This document shows, in pieces, positions 9,108 through 16,847 of a stretch of 64,000 nucleotides of DNA; position 1 is the first letter of the stretch; each line of letters begins with the position of its first letter. The translations under genes and the position numbers were made by a program. Source of the DNA: Erythrobacter litoralis HTCC2594. Lineage in GTDB: Bacteria; Pseudomonadota; Alphaproteobacteria; Sphingomonadales; Sphingomonadaceae. The notes beneath the pieces were generated by a model, which was given only the letters and a program-made list of their open reading frames with translations, made no database searches and was not told the origin of the DNA. The stretch covers positions 687,501-751,500 of the forward strand of contig NC_007722.1 in assembly GCF_000013005.1 (NCBI RefSeq). Reading direction: 5' to 3'.

Positions 9108-9706
9108 GCGGCTCTCTCCGTTCCTGTTGTAAGCCAGGGCGTTTGTGTCTTTTGGCGCGATTCATAGTCTGCGATGGCGGCATCGCGGGTGAGGGTCAGG
9201 CCGACTTCGTCCAATCCATTGAGCAGACAGTGCTTGCGAAACGGGTCGATTTCGAACGGGAACCGGTCCTGAAAGGGCGTTACGACAGTCTGCGTTTCGA
9301 GGTCGACCGCGATCGGATCGCTTTGCGCGACCTCCATCAATCGGTCGACCTCGTACTGCGATAAGACGACCGTTACGATACCGTTCTTGAAAGCATTGCT
9401 GGAGAAGATGTCGGAGAAGCTCGGCGCGATCACCGCCCTTATGCCGAGATCTAGCAAGGCCCATGCCGCGTGTTCGCGACTCGATCCGCAACCGAAATTG
9501 TCGCCGGCGATCAGGATCGGCGCTCCGGCGAATTCCTCGCTGTCGAAGATATTGTCCGGGACTTCGCGCAACGTCTCGAACGCGCCGCGCCCCAGTCCTT
9601 CGCGGGTGATCGTCTTGAGCCAGTGTGCAGGGACGATGACGTCGGTGTCGACATTCTTCGCGCCATAGGGAATCGCGCGCCCTTCGATCTGGCTCAAGGC
9701 CTCCAT
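9104..9706 (-). CDS. leuD: 3-isopropylmalate dehydratase small subunit
   Basis: 200 residues. The swivelling domain of isopropylmalate isomerase, which with LeuC converts 2- to 3-isopropylmalate in leucine synthesis. Diagnostic motifs are [15 protein letters not shown] near the N-terminus and [17 protein letters not shown], the substrate-recognition loop. The start MEALSQIEG at 9706 shares one base with the stop of the upstream small gene (TGATG), and its own stop overlaps the quinone reductase start. A much longer upstream reading only passes through neighbouring genes in the wrong frame. Confidence 0.97.
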   Translation of the reverse strand: MEALSQIEGRAIPYGAKNVDTDVIVPAHWLKTITREGLGRGAFETLREVPDNIFDSEEFAGAPILIAGDNFGCGSSREHAAWALLDLGIRAVIAPSFSDIFSSNAFKNGIVTVVLSQYEVDRLMEVAQSDPIAVDLETQTVVTPFQDRFPFEIDPFRKHCLLNGLDEVGLTLTRDAAIADYESRQKTQTPWLTTGTERAA

Positions 9707-9858
9707 CAGTCGGTCTCCGGGTTCTCGCCCGAGGGGATGGGGCCGGGCTGGGTCGGCTCGTTTCTCTTCTTGCGCTTGCCCGCATAGAGCAGCGCGGCGG
9801 CGATAGCGGCGGATCCGATGGCTCCGGCGATGGTCTTGGCGTGAAGTTTTTTCGTCAT
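9706..9858 (-). CDS. Small single-pass membrane protein between leuC and leuD
   Basis: 50 residues from [12 protein letters not shown]: a short basic N-terminus, one hydrophobic helix ([13 protein letters not shown]), a basic KRKKRNE stop-transfer cluster and a Pro-rich cytoplasmic tail. The stop overlaps leuD ATG by one base, so leuD translation is probably coupled to it. Similar short proteins in this position are sometimes labelled isopropylmalate isomerase by proximity; the sequence gives no support for that. A start at 9894 is possible but less convincing. Function unknown. Confidence 0.7.
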   Translation of the reverse strand: MTKKLHAKTIAGAIGSAAIAAALLYAGKRKKRNEPTQPGPIPSGENPETD

Positions 9859-9900
9859 GCTCTCTGCTTTGGTGATGTGTTGCGCGCCGCGCAAGGGCGA

Positions 9901-11334
9901 TTAGTCGGACAACTCCCGAACATCGGTGAGCCGACCGTTGACGGCCGCCGCAGCGGCCATGGCAGGCGACAAAAGGTGCGTTCGCGCACCCGGGCCCTGG
10001 CGACCGACGAAATTGCGATTGCTCGTCGATGCGCAGCGCTGGCCCGGCGGGACCTTGTCGGGGTTCATGCCGAGGCAGGCCGAACAGCCGGGTTCGCGCC
10101 ATTCGAAGCCGGCCTCGGTAAAAATGCGGTCGAGGCCTTCCTCTTCAGCCTGACGCTTCACGAGGCCTGAGCCCGGGACAACGATGGCCCAGTTTACGTT
10201 GCTCGCTTTTCTCCGTCCTCGCAGCACCTTGGCGGCAGCGCGCAGGTCTTCGATGCGGCTGTTTGTGCAACTGCCGATGAAGATGTTCTCGACCGAAATC
10301 TCCGTCAATTTCTGGCCGGGGGTGAGGCCCATGTATTCGAGGCTCTTGGCAGCGGCCGCCTGTTTGCCGGTGTCGTCGAAACTTGCGGGGGATGGCACTT
10401 CGCCAGTGATCGGCAGGACATCTTCGGGGCTGGTGCCCCAGGTGACGCTCGGGGCGACCTCCGCCGCATCGATCGTGACCGATCTGTCGAATGTCGCGCC
10501 GTCATCGGTTGCGAGCGAGCGCCACCAGGCGACTGCTGCATCCCACTCTTCGCCGTCGGGCGCATAGGGGCGGCCTTTCAAATAGGCGAAGGTCGTCTCG
10601 TCCGGTGCGATGAGGCCTGCGCGGGCACCGGCTTCGATGCTCATGTTGCAGACCGTAAGGCGGCTTTCGATGCTCATGCGCTCGAACACTTTGCCGCGAT
10701 ATTCGAAGACATATCCGGTCCCGCCCGCTGCTCCGATCACGCCGATGATGTGCATGATCAGGTCTTTCGAGGTGACACCCGCGCCCAGTTCGCCTTCAAC
10801 ACGGATTTCCATCGTTTTCGACTGCTTGAGCAGCAGCGTCTGCGTTGCCAGCACGTGCTCGACTTCGCTGGTGCCGATGCCGAAGGCGAGGGCACCCAAA
10901 CCACCGTGACAGGCGGTGTGCGAGTCCCCGCATACGATCGTCGCGCCGGGGAGCGAGAAGCCTTGCTCGGGCCCCACCACGTGAACAATTCCCTGCTCGG
11001 CATCGGCATCACCGATATAGCGGATGCCGAATTCGGCCGCATTTCGGGCGAGAGCGTCCAATTGCGCCGCGCTTTGCGGGTCGGCGATCGGGATGCGCGA
11101 ACCGGACGACGTACGCCGTGCTGTGGTCGGCAGGTTGTGGTCGGGCACCGCCAGCGTCAGGTCGGGACGGCGCACGGTACGGCCGCTGACCCGCAAAGCC
11201 TCGAACGCCTGCGGACTGGTAACCTCATGGACGAGATGCCGGTCGATATAGATCAGCGCGGTGCCATCGTCGCGCTGTTCGACAACATGCGCGTCCCAGA
11301 TTTTCTCGTACAATGTGCGCGGGGTGCTCTCCAT
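9901..11334 (-). CDS. leuC: 3-isopropylmalate dehydratase large subunit
   Basis: 477 residues of the aconitase family. The [4Fe-4S] ligands are visible: Cys in [13 protein letters not shown] and the pair in [32 protein letters not shown] is the conserved aconitase loop. Start [14 protein letters not shown] at 11334; 17 further upstream residues are in frame but not family-like. It heads a leftward operon leuC - small membrane gene - leuD - quinone oxidoreductase. Confidence 0.97.
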   Translation of the reverse strand: MESTPRTLYEKIWDAHVVEQRDDGTALIYIDRHLVHEVTSPQAFEALRVSGRTVRRPDLTLAVPDHNLPTTARRTSSGSRIPIADPQSAAQLDALARNAAEFGIRYIGDADAEQGIVHVVGPEQGFSLPGATIVCGDSHTACHGGLGALAFGIGTSEVEHVLATQTLLLKQSKTMEIRVEGELGAGVTSKDLIMHIIGVIGAAGGTGYVFEYRGKVFERMSIESRLTVCNMSIEAGARAGLIAPDETTFAYLKGRPYAPDGEEWDAAVAWWRSLATDDGATFDRSVTIDAAEVAPSVTWGTSPEDVLPITGEVPSPASFDDTGKQAAAAKSLEYMGLTPGQKLTEISVENIFIGSCTNSRIEDLRAAAKVLRGRRKASNVNWAIVVPGSGLVKRQAEEEGLDRIFTEAGFEWREPGCSACLGMNPDKVPPGQRCASTSNRNFVGRQGPGARTHLLSPAMAAAAAVNGRLTDVRELSD

Positions 11335-11435
11335 GGCCGCAGCTTTGCGACCTTTGCGCAACACAGGCAAGATTACGTGGCCCAAGCAATTGCGGTGTCA
11401 TGGAAAAGAAAGCTTTCCGCGCCTAACTGACAGTC

Positions 11436-11849
11436 ATGTCAGCAAGCTCCCCCGCCAAGCCATTCGCCTTTCCCATCAAGGTCCTGCCGGACGACATCGA
11501 TTTCATGGGCCATGTGAACAACGCGCGCTATCTCAACTGGGTGCAGGATGCCGTGCTGGCGCACTGGAACAAGCTGGCCCCGGCCGAGGAAGTCGCGAGC
11601 AAGGCGTGGGTCGCGCTCAAGCACGAGATCACCTATCGCAAGCCCGCGTTTCTCGAAGACGATGTGATGGCGCAGACAGTGCTGGAGCACTTCCAGGGCG
11701 CGCGCGCATTCTATCACACGGTGATCAGTCGCGGTGAAGAGGTGCTTGCCGAAGTGAAGTCGAGCTGGTGTTGCATCGATGCGGAAACCTTGCGCCCTGC
11801 ACGTATCGGGGACCATCTGCGCGAATTCTTTTTTCCGGAAGCCGACTGA
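11436..11849 (+). CDS. Acyl-CoA thioesterase, 4HBT hot-dog fold
   Basis: 137 residues. The family signature is DDIDFMGHVNNARYLNWVQDA, where the Asp is the usual catalytic residue of 4-hydroxybenzoyl-CoA-thioesterase-type enzymes (YbgC/FadM-like). The rest of the hot-dog fold follows (ITYRKPAFLEDDV). It is divergent from leuC and just upstream of crtW, with a 77-base gap. The acyl substrate cannot be deduced. Confidence 0.88.
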   Translation: MSASSPAKPFAFPIKVLPDDIDFMGHVNNARYLNWVQDAVLAHWNKLAPAEEVASKAWVALKHEITYRKPAFLEDDVMAQTVLEHFQGARAFYHTVISRGEEVLAEVKSSWCCIDAETLRPARIGDHLREFFFPEAD

Positions 11850-11926
11850 CCCCACGGACTTCCGTCCAATTGTGCTGTGCGGCGCGTGTTGCTAGATGCA
11901 CTCGCATGGGTCGCGTAATCTCCTGA

Positions 11927-12694
11927 ATGTCTGACGGTCCTGCCTTTTCGTTGCCTGCGCGCTCGCGTCAGCAGGCGATCGGGTTGACGCTCGCCGTGCT
12001 GATCGCTGGCGCGTGGCTCGGCATCCACGCCTATGCGATGTTCGTTTTCGAGCTGAGTTGGCAGAACCTGCCCTTCGCACTTCTGCTAGCAACGGTGCAA
12101 ACGTGGCTGTCGGTTGGCGTCTTCATCGTTAGTCATGACGCAATGCACGGCTCGCTGGCACCCGGCAGGCCGACGCTGAATTCGGCGATCGGCGCGTTTC
12201 TCTTGGCCCTTTACGCAGGCTTCGGCTGGCGACGAATGCGTGACGCGCATTTTACCCACCACAAGCTGGCGGGCCATGCGGGAGACCCGGATTTCGACGA
12301 GCACAATCCGCGCAGTTTCTGGCGCTGGTACGGAACCTTCTTCCGGCGCTATTTCAGCTGGCAATCGATCCTGTTCGTGCATGTCGTTGTCGGCATCTAC
12401 TGGCTAGTCCTCGACATTCCGATGGTGCAGATCGTCCTGCTCTACGGCGCACCGGCACTGCTTTCATCGCTGCAGCTTTTCTACTTCGGGACCTTTCGTC
12501 CACATCGGCGTTCCGAAGAGGGTTTTGCCGACCGGCACAACGCGCGCAGCGATGGCTTCGGCACGTTGGCCAGCCTCGCCACGTGCTTCCATTTCGGCTA
12601 TCATCTCGAACATCATCGGCGTCCCGACGTGCCGTGGTGGGCCTTGCCCGGCGCGCGAGAAGCGGGGATCGGAATGGAAGCGCAAAACGCATGA
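11927..12694 (+). CDS. crtW: Beta-carotene ketolase, CrtW type
   Basis: 255 residues, integral membrane di-iron oxygenase of the fatty-acid-desaturase superfamily. It adds 4/4'-keto groups to beta-ionone rings. The histidine boxes are present: HDAMH (residues 70-74), HFTHH (108-112) and HLEHH near the C-terminus, with the CrtW-typical AGDPDFDEHNPRSFWRWYG. The stop overlaps the start of crtZ as ATGA, so ketolase and hydroxylase are co-translated. Earlier carotenoid genes are not in the window. Confidence 0.95.
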   Translation: MSDGPAFSLPARSRQQAIGLTLAVLIAGAWLGIHAYAMFVFELSWQNLPFALLLATVQTWLSVGVFIVSHDAMHGSLAPGRPTLNSAIGAFLLALYAGFGWRRMRDAHFTHHKLAGHAGDPDFDEHNPRSFWRWYGTFFRRYFSWQSILFVHVVVGIYWLVLDIPMVQIVLLYGAPALLSSLQLFYFGTFRPHRRSEEGFADRHNARSDGFGTLASLATCFHFGYHLEHHRRPDVPWWALPGAREAGIGMEAQNA

Positions 12695-13191
12695 GCTGGT
12701 GGGCAATCGCCCTGATCGTATTCGGTGCCGTGGTCGGCATGGAGTTTTTTGCCTGGTTTGCCCACAAATACATCATGCACGGCTGGGGCTGGTCCTGGCA
12801 TCGCGACCATCATGAGCCGCACGACAACACACTGGAAAAGAACGATCTTTTCGCGGTCGTGTTCGGATCCGTAGCGGCGCTGCTTTTTGTTATAGGCGCC
12901 CTGTGGTCCGATCCTTTGTGGTGGGCTGCGGTCGGGATCACGCTTTACGGCGTGATTTATACGCTGGTGCACGACGGGCTGGTCCATCAGCGCTACTGGC
13001 GCTGGACGCCCAAGCGCGGTTACGCGAAGCGGCTGGTCCAGGCCCACCGGCTGCATCATGCCACGGTAGGCAAGGAGGGCGGGGTGAGTTTCGGCTTCGT
13101 TTTCGCGCGCGATCCGGCAAAACTGAAGGCTGAACTCAAGCAGCAGCGCGAACAGGGTCTCGCGGTCGTGCGCGACAGCATGGGCGCCTGA
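12691..13191 (+). CDS. crtZ: Beta-carotene hydroxylase, CrtZ type
   Basis: 166 residues, membrane di-iron hydroxylase that adds 3/3'-OH to beta-ionone rings. Histidine clusters are HKYIMHGWGWSWHRDHHEPH and, later, HDGLVHQRYW and HRLHHATVG. Start MSWWAIALIV at 12691 is fixed by the ATGA overlap with crtW. Together the two enzymes would convert beta-carotene towards adonixanthin or astaxanthin. Confidence 0.96.
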   Translation: MSWWAIALIVFGAVVGMEFFAWFAHKYIMHGWGWSWHRDHHEPHDNTLEKNDLFAVVFGSVAALLFVIGALWSDPLWWAAVGITLYGVIYTLVHDGLVHQRYWRWTPKRGYAKRLVQAHRLHHATVGKEGGVSFGFVFARDPAKLKAELKQQREQGLAVVRDSMGA

Positions 13192-13195
13192 ATCG

Positions 13196-13225
13196 AAAGC
13201 GCCGACCCATTGGGCCGGCGCTTTT
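13196..13225. terminator. Hairpin terminator after crtZ
   Basis: AAAGCGCCGACCC pairs with GGGCCGGCGCTTT with one mismatch and a three-base loop, then T residues. It lies between crtZ and the convergent Pmp3-like gene and is nearly symmetrical (A run left, T run right), so it may stop transcription from both sides. Confidence 0.88.
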
Positions 13226-13246
13226 GTAGATCGGTCTAAGCTGCGA

Positions 13247-13405
13247 TTACCGCGCGTAATTCACGTAAAGGCCGTGGATCAGGCCGGGAATGAAACCGAG
13301 CAGCGTGAGGACGAGGTTGAGCAGCGTCGTCGCGCCGAGCCCGTGCTTCATTGCAACGCCGAGCGGCGGCAGCAGGATGGTCGCTATAAGAACAATAATG
13401 GCCAT
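13247..13405 (-). CDS. Pmp3/YqaE (UPF0057) family small membrane protein
   Basis: 52 residues made of two hydrophobic helices: MAIIVLIATILLPPLGVAM and LLNLVLTLLGFIPGLIHGLY. PPLGV and the G-x-x-x-N-L-x-L-T-L-L-G-x-I-P-G-x-I-H-A/G signature identify the stress-linked Pmp3 proteolipids, thought to influence membrane potential. A GAAGGA ribosome site precedes ATG 13405. A longer reading to 13567 would be translation through the DUF454 gene in another frame. Confidence 0.93.
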   Translation of the reverse strand: MAIIVLIATILLPPLGVAMKHGLGATTLLNLVLTLLGFIPGLIHGLYVNYAR

Positions 13406-13479
13406 GATTTCAAATCCTTCTCTCTCCCCGCCCGTATGCCTGTTAAACGTACGGGAAGCTTCAAAGGTTCCGGTCGGCT

Positions 13480-13827
13480 CTATTCGTTGCGGGTCACTAT
13501 CCAGCCCCCGGCGATGATCAGCACCGAAAGCGAGACATAGACCCAGGGCGCCCCGAGGGTAGCCCATGTAAACAGCACGCCCGCTGACATAGCCGCTACC
13601 GCCGCCAGTTTGGCCGGGCGGCGTATGATTCTATGGTCGCGCCAGTCGGCGATCTGCGGGCCCCATTGCGGATGCTCCAGAATCTTGCGTTCCCATTCCG
13701 GATTGCTGCGCGCGAAGCAGAACACGGCGAGCAGCAGGAAGGGCACCGTCGGCATGATCGGCAGCACCGCGCCGATCGCGCCGAACGCGACGCTGAGGAT
13801 ACCGCCCGCGAGGTAGAGCGGGCGCAT
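13480..13827 (-). CDS. DUF454 (YbaN) family inner-membrane protein
   Basis: 115 residues. The N-terminal hydrophobic hairpin GAIGAVLPIMPTVPFLLLAVFCFARSNPEWERKIL is the family signature (G-x-LPxxPTxPFLLLA-x-x-FARS), followed by WRDHRIIRRPAKL and two C-terminal membrane segments. No biochemical function is established for the family. Its start lies one base after the sufE stop, so the two are co-transcribed. Confidence 0.9.
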   Translation of the reverse strand: MRPLYLAGGILSVAFGAIGAVLPIMPTVPFLLLAVFCFARSNPEWERKILEHPQWGPQIADWRDHRIIRRPAKLAAVAAMSAGVLFTWATLGAPWVYVSLSVLIIAGGWIVTRNE

Positions 13828-13828
13828 G

Positions 13829-14239
13829 TCAGGCAGCGGCGGCGAGGCGCGCGGCGTGTTCCTTCACCAGCGCGATCATGTTGGGGACGCCCTGCGTGCG
13901 GTTGGAGCTGAGCTGGTTCTTGAGGTCGAAGGGCTCGAGTGCGCCGGCGACGTCCATCTGCGCCACTTCGTCGGCCGGCTTGTCCTGCACGGCGGCGATG
14001 ACGAGTGCGACAATTCCCTTGGTGATGGCGGCATTGCTGTCGGCGAGGAAGTGCAGCGTGTTGCCCTCGCCGGTGGGATAGACCCATACGCTCGCCGAGC
14101 AGCCGCGCACCAGCGTCGCATCGGTCTTGAGCGCATCGGGCATCGGATCGAGTTCGCGCCCCAGCTCGATCAGCAGGCGATAGCGTTCGTCGCCTTCGAG
14201 AAATTCGTATTCTTCCTGGATATCACTAAGAGACCGCAT
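13829..14239 (-). CDS. sufE: SufE family sulfur-acceptor protein
   Basis: 136 residues. SufE takes persulfide sulfur from the cysteine desulfurase SufS for Fe-S cluster assembly. The acceptor cysteine is at about residue 47 in LVRGCSASVWVYP, the conserved GC-x-S loop; the C-terminal region LSSNRTQGVPNMIALVKEHA is typical. No other suf gene is nearby; here it precedes a DUF454 gene. Confidence 0.94.
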   Translation of the reverse strand: MRSLSDIQEEYEFLEGDERYRLLIELGRELDPMPDALKTDATLVRGCSASVWVYPTGEGNTLHFLADSNAAITKGIVALVIAAVQDKPADEVAQMDVAGALEPFDLKNQLSSNRTQGVPNMIALVKEHAARLAAAA

Positions 14240-14246
14240 TGAAACT

Positions 14247-14362
14247 CCGTTCGCCCTGAGCCGGTGACGCTGTGCGCCGTCTTCGACTCCGAAGGGCCGT
14301 CTTTCACTTCTGGCGCCGCGCTAGAAGAAAGTACGATGCTTCGACAAGCTCAGCATGAACGG
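14247..14362. repeat. REP/BIME-like palindromic repeat pair
   Basis: Two facing units: a left unit beginning CCGTTCGCCCTGAG, interrupted before GAAGGGCCGTCTTTC, and a right unit GCTTCGACAAGCTCAGCATG ending at 14362. The ends of the whole (CCGTTC ... GAACGG) are inverted. Such dispersed repeats sit between genes in sphingomonads. This one lies between the end of the psp operon and sufE and may act as a transcription or mRNA-decay barrier. Confidence 0.7.
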
Positions 14363-14378
14363 ATGTAGGAAAGGGCGG

Positions 14379-14630
14379 TCACAAATCCACTCCGTTGGCG
14401 ATGGCTTCGAGCTTGCGAATGCGTTCCTTGAGGTCGGCGATCTCGATCCGGGCCGCGCCTTCGCCGGCACCGCCTTCGATTTCGATCGGGCCGCGCGTGC
14501 GGCGGTTCTCGAGTTCCTGGCGCTTCAACGCGAGCCAGCTGTGCCAGCCGCGCAGCAAGGCCGCGACGACGACGCTGAGGCCGACCAGTGCGGTAATCGC
14601 GATGACGAATGTGGGGTCACTCATCTGCAT
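14379..14630 (-). CDS. Small PspB-like membrane/coiled-coil protein 8 (last of series)
   Basis: 83 residues: one N-terminal membrane helix (FVIAITALVGLSVVVAALL), a basic juxtamembrane stretch, then a charged amphipathic helix ending IADLKERIRKLEAIANG. It keeps the KLEAI core but lacks the EIExLR tail of its relatives, so it is the most divergent member. GGAGG five bases before ATG 14630 picks that start over ATG 14624. It is 39 bases after the previous gene. Function unknown; topology and operon suggest envelope stress. Confidence 0.75.
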   Translation of the reverse strand: MQMSDPTFVIAITALVGLSVVVAALLRGWHSWLALKRQELENRRTRGPIEIEGGAGEGAARIEIADLKERIRKLEAIANGVDL

Positions 14631-14669
14631 GTTCCTCCAACGGGCCTCCTGAACCCTGGCTTCCTTTCC

Positions 14670-14924
14670 TCAGCGCTCGTCGCGCAGCTTCTCGATCTCG
14701 TCGGCGGTGCGGCGCGCCGGATCGGTGGCGATCCGTTCCAGCACTTTCACCCGTTCGCGCAGTTCGGCGATTTCGCGATCCTTCTCGCCATCGTCGCGTC
14801 CGACATAGGTTTCGTTGCCCTGCTTGTCGGCGATTATCCCGGACCGGGCGCGATAGCGCGCGCGCAGGATCTGCGCGACCGAAGCGATCAGCACGATCAG
14901 GACAATCCCAGTCCACATGCTCAT
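14670..14924 (-). CDS. Small PspB-like membrane/coiled-coil protein 7
   Basis: 84 residues. N-terminal membrane helix MSMWTGIVLIVLIASVAQIL, basic segment, then a heptad-like helix with LRERVKVLERIATDP and EIEKLRDER at the end. The tail ATDPARRTADEIEKLR is nearly identical to that of the 16558-16821 protein, pointing to a recent duplication. Its ATG overlaps the preceding stop as ATGA, fixing the start. Confidence 0.82.
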   Translation of the reverse strand: MSMWTGIVLIVLIASVAQILRARYRARSGIIADKQGNETYVGRDDGEKDREIAELRERVKVLERIATDPARRTADEIEKLRDER

Positions 14925-15217
14925 TGCGTCCGCTCCTTGCTGTCGATCTGTGTGTCGATGTCCTGCAGGTCGCGCAGCTGCTCGATCTGCATGGCAAGCG
15001 GGTCGTCCTTCTCGGTGGCAATCCGTTCGAGCACGCGAATGCGATCTTCCAGCGCCTTGTAGGCTTCGTCGCTTACGCGCGTGCGCTTCTTCTCGCGATG
15101 CTCCTCGAGCCAACGCTTCTGCCGCATTTGCTGGGCGATAATGCCATTGATCCCAAGCGTGATGATGACGACCACGGTCAAAATGAAGCCGAAAATGAGG
15201 ATCAGATCGCTATCCAT
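14921..15217 (-). CDS. Small PspB-like membrane/coiled-coil protein 6
   Basis: 98 residues. Membrane helix LILIFGFILTVVVIITLGI near the N-terminus, an Arg/Lys-rich segment (QKRWLEEHREKKRTRV), then DRIRVLERIATEKDDP and QIEQLRDLQDI. The second half of the shared motif is QIEQLRD. It overlaps its neighbours at both ends (TGATG at 15217, ATGA at 14921), so it is in a translationally coupled chain. Function unknown. Confidence 0.82.
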   Translation of the reverse strand: MDSDLILIFGFILTVVVIITLGINGIIAQQMRQKRWLEEHREKKRTRVSDEAYKALEDRIRVLERIATEKDDPLAMQIEQLRDLQDIDTQIDSKERTQ

Positions 15218-15477
15218 CAGGCGGTTTCCTTATTCGCTTTCGTGGCGTCGTCGTCGCGCAGCGCTTCGATCTGGCTGGCGACGCGAACCGAAGGATCGGT
15301 GACGATGCGTTCGAGTACTTCGACGCGGCCCTTCAAGCGGTCTGCCGTGGCAGTGTCCGAAGACGCTGCCTGCGTACGGCGCCGCATGACCAGATAGATC
15401 GCGCCGGCGCCCACGGCAGCGGCAACGGCGGCCATCTGCAGCGCATCCATTACCAGAGGTGTGTCGGCTCCGAACAT
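15217..15477 (-). CDS. Small PspB-like membrane/coiled-coil protein 5
   Basis: 86 residues. The N-terminal hydrophobic segment MDALQMAAVAAAVGAGAIYL is followed by RRR, then RLKGRVEVLERIVTDPS and QIEALRDDD. The ATG at 15477 shares one base with the stop of the upstream gene (TGATG). A longer in-frame reading to 15801 has no membrane-protein character and is rejected. Same architecture as its neighbours. Confidence 0.8.
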   Translation of the reverse strand: MFGADTPLVMDALQMAAVAAAVGAGAIYLVMRRRTQAASSDTATADRLKGRVEVLERIVTDPSVRVASQIEALRDDDATKANKETA

Positions 15478-15851
15478 CAGGCGCTCCCTTCCGTCTCGCG
15501 GTGCTGGAGCGCCGGCTCGCGCAATTTGTCGATCTCGCTGGTGAGCTGATAGCCGCTGTCGGTGACGATGCGTTCGACATTGGCCAGGCGGTCCTTCATC
15601 GAGCCGAGTTCGGCCCGCAATTCGGCGTTTTCCTGCGTCAGCAGCCGCACGCGCTCGGCGGTCTGGCCGTCGGTACTCGGTTTCAGCGACTGCCCCCACA
15701 TCCCTTCGAGCGGATAGCCGTTCTGGATGCGCAGCTTGGTCGTGTGGACCCAGCCCCACACCCCGGCCGCGCCGATGGCGAGTGCACCGCCGACGATCCA
15801 CGGCAGGTGGGGGACGATTGCGCTGGCAGCCTGGGCAGCTTCGGGGGTCAT
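15477..15851 (-). CDS. Small PspB-like membrane/coiled-coil protein 4
   Basis: 124 residues. A membrane helix near residues 18-36 (WIVGGALAIGAAGVWGWV), then the block NGYPLEGMWG, and a coiled coil ENAELRAELGSMKDRLANVE leading to ERIVTDSGYQ and SEIDKLRE. The GYxLExxWG block and the ENAEL...SMxDR coil recur in the next protein, so these two are sister copies. Coupled at both ends. Function unknown. Confidence 0.82.
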   Translation of the reverse strand: MTPEAAQAASAIVPHLPWIVGGALAIGAAGVWGWVHTTKLRIQNGYPLEGMWGQSLKPSTDGQTAERVRLLTQENAELRAELGSMKDRLANVERIVTDSGYQLTSEIDKLREPALQHRETEGSA

Positions 15852-16210
15852 GCTTGTTCCTTCTTGTTGAGGTCGAGCGGCACGCCGCTGTCGGTTCCGG
15901 TATGGGAGGCGGTGTTGCGGGCGGGGCGATCGCGCAAGGCTTCGATCTCGTCGCTTAGGCGATAACCCTTGTCGGTGACGATGCGTTCGAGATTGACCAT
16001 CCGGTCCTGCATGGAATCGATCTGCGATTTCAGCTCGGCATTTTCAGCTTTGAGCCGCTTGGTCTCGCCGCTGTCGGTCGGGTCGGTCATGCCGCCCCAT
16101 TCGTTTTCGAGGCTGTAACCGTGCCTGGCGCGGATCCAGTTGTTGATCAGCCAGCCTGCCGTGCTGATCGCGACCAGCAGGACGACGAAGGTAGGGCCAC
16201 CCCAATCCAT
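15848..16210 (-). CDS. Small PspB-like membrane/coiled-coil protein 3
   Basis: 120 residues from ATG 16210 (GTG 16213 is just upstream, but TGATG overlap favours 16210). Membrane helix FVVLLVAISTAGWLINNWI, then HGYSLENEWGG, coil ENAELKSQIDSMQDRMVNLE, ERIVTDKGYRL, DEIEALRDR, and a tail ending GVPLDLNKKEQA. That tail is shared with the 16210-16533 protein (GVPLDMTNKERA), and the coil with the 15477-15851 protein, so it links two subgroups. Ends in an ATGA overlap. Confidence 0.82.
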   Translation of the reverse strand: MDWGGPTFVVLLVAISTAGWLINNWIRARHGYSLENEWGGMTDPTDSGETKRLKAENAELKSQIDSMQDRMVNLERIVTDKGYRLSDEIEALRDRPARNTASHTGTDSGVPLDLNKKEQA

Positions 16211-16533
16211 CACGCGCGCTCCTTGTTCGTCATGTCGAGCGGAACACCCATGCCTTCGTCCTCCACGCGCTTCGTGTCGCGCAAGGCTTCGATCTGGGTG
16301 GCGACGTCGTAGCCGCGATCGGTGATGATGCGCTCCAGCACCTGGACGCGATCCTCGAGATCCTTGACCTGGCCGACATATTGCGCGGCTTTCTCGCTCG
16401 TCGCGTCGGCGGTGGCTTCGATCTTCTGCTTTTCCAGCTTGCTGCGGCTGACGATCCAGATGATGCCGAGCACCATCAGGAACGGTGCGGTCACCGCCAT
16501 CAGTCCCGTCAATGCTCCGATAAATTCACCCAC
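16210..16533 (-). CDS. Small PspB-like membrane/coiled-coil protein 2
   Basis: 107 residues. N-terminal hydrophobic helix (LTGLMAVTAPFLMVLGIIWIV), SRSKLEKQK stop-transfer, then QVKDLEDRVQVLERIITDRG, YDVATQIEALRDT, and tail GMGVPLDMTNKERA. The PspB-like C-terminal motif (LERI-x-T-D) is clear. It is 24 bases downstream of the previous gene and overlaps the next by one base. Confidence 0.82.
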   Translation of the reverse strand: MGEFIGALTGLMAVTAPFLMVLGIIWIVSRSKLEKQKIEATADATSEKAAQYVGQVKDLEDRVQVLERIITDRGYDVATQIEALRDTKRVEDEGMGVPLDMTNKERA

Positions 16534-16557
16534 GTTTTCCTCCCTTCAGCGCCTGGT

Positions 16558-16821
16558 TCAGCGCAGTTTCTCGATTTCTTCGGCCGTGCGGCGGGCCGGG
16601 TCGGTGGCGATGGTTTCGAGCACCGCCATGCGGTCTTCCAGCATTGCCACGGTTTCCTTCAGGCGGGCCTTGTCGTCCGCCAGTTGCGCCTCGCGGTCGC
16701 TGCGGCCGTATGTGATCTCCGCCATCTTGCGGCGATGCTTGAGGATGGAGTCGACCGTCCCCCAGATTGCCGGCCCGCCGAAGATGAAGGCGAACATCAA
16801 GATGAGAGCCCAGGTTTCCAT
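16558..16821 (-). CDS. Small PspB-like membrane/coiled-coil protein 1
   Basis: 87 residues. Membrane helix METWALILMFAFIFGGPAIW, then a basic stretch with LKHRRKMAEI, then a helix MLEDRMAVLETIATDPARR and AEEIEKLR at the very end. The first residues and overall size (PspB of E. coli is 74 residues, with a ...LESILDAEHPNWR end) fit a PspB-derived protein. It directly follows pspC with a 26-base gap. The C-terminus matches the 14670-14924 protein almost exactly. Confidence 0.82.
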   Translation of the reverse strand: METWALILMFAFIFGGPAIWGTVDSILKHRRKMAEITYGRSDREAQLADDKARLKETVAMLEDRMAVLETIATDPARRTAEEIEKLR

Positions 16822-16847
16822 CGTGCAGTCTCCCCGTGGTCACCCGA

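Noticed and set aside
14379..16821. CRISPR or tandem DNA repeats in the small-gene array
   Set aside because: The regularity is at protein level (about 260-370-base genes with shared motifs). DNA spacing and sequence are too varied for direct repeats.
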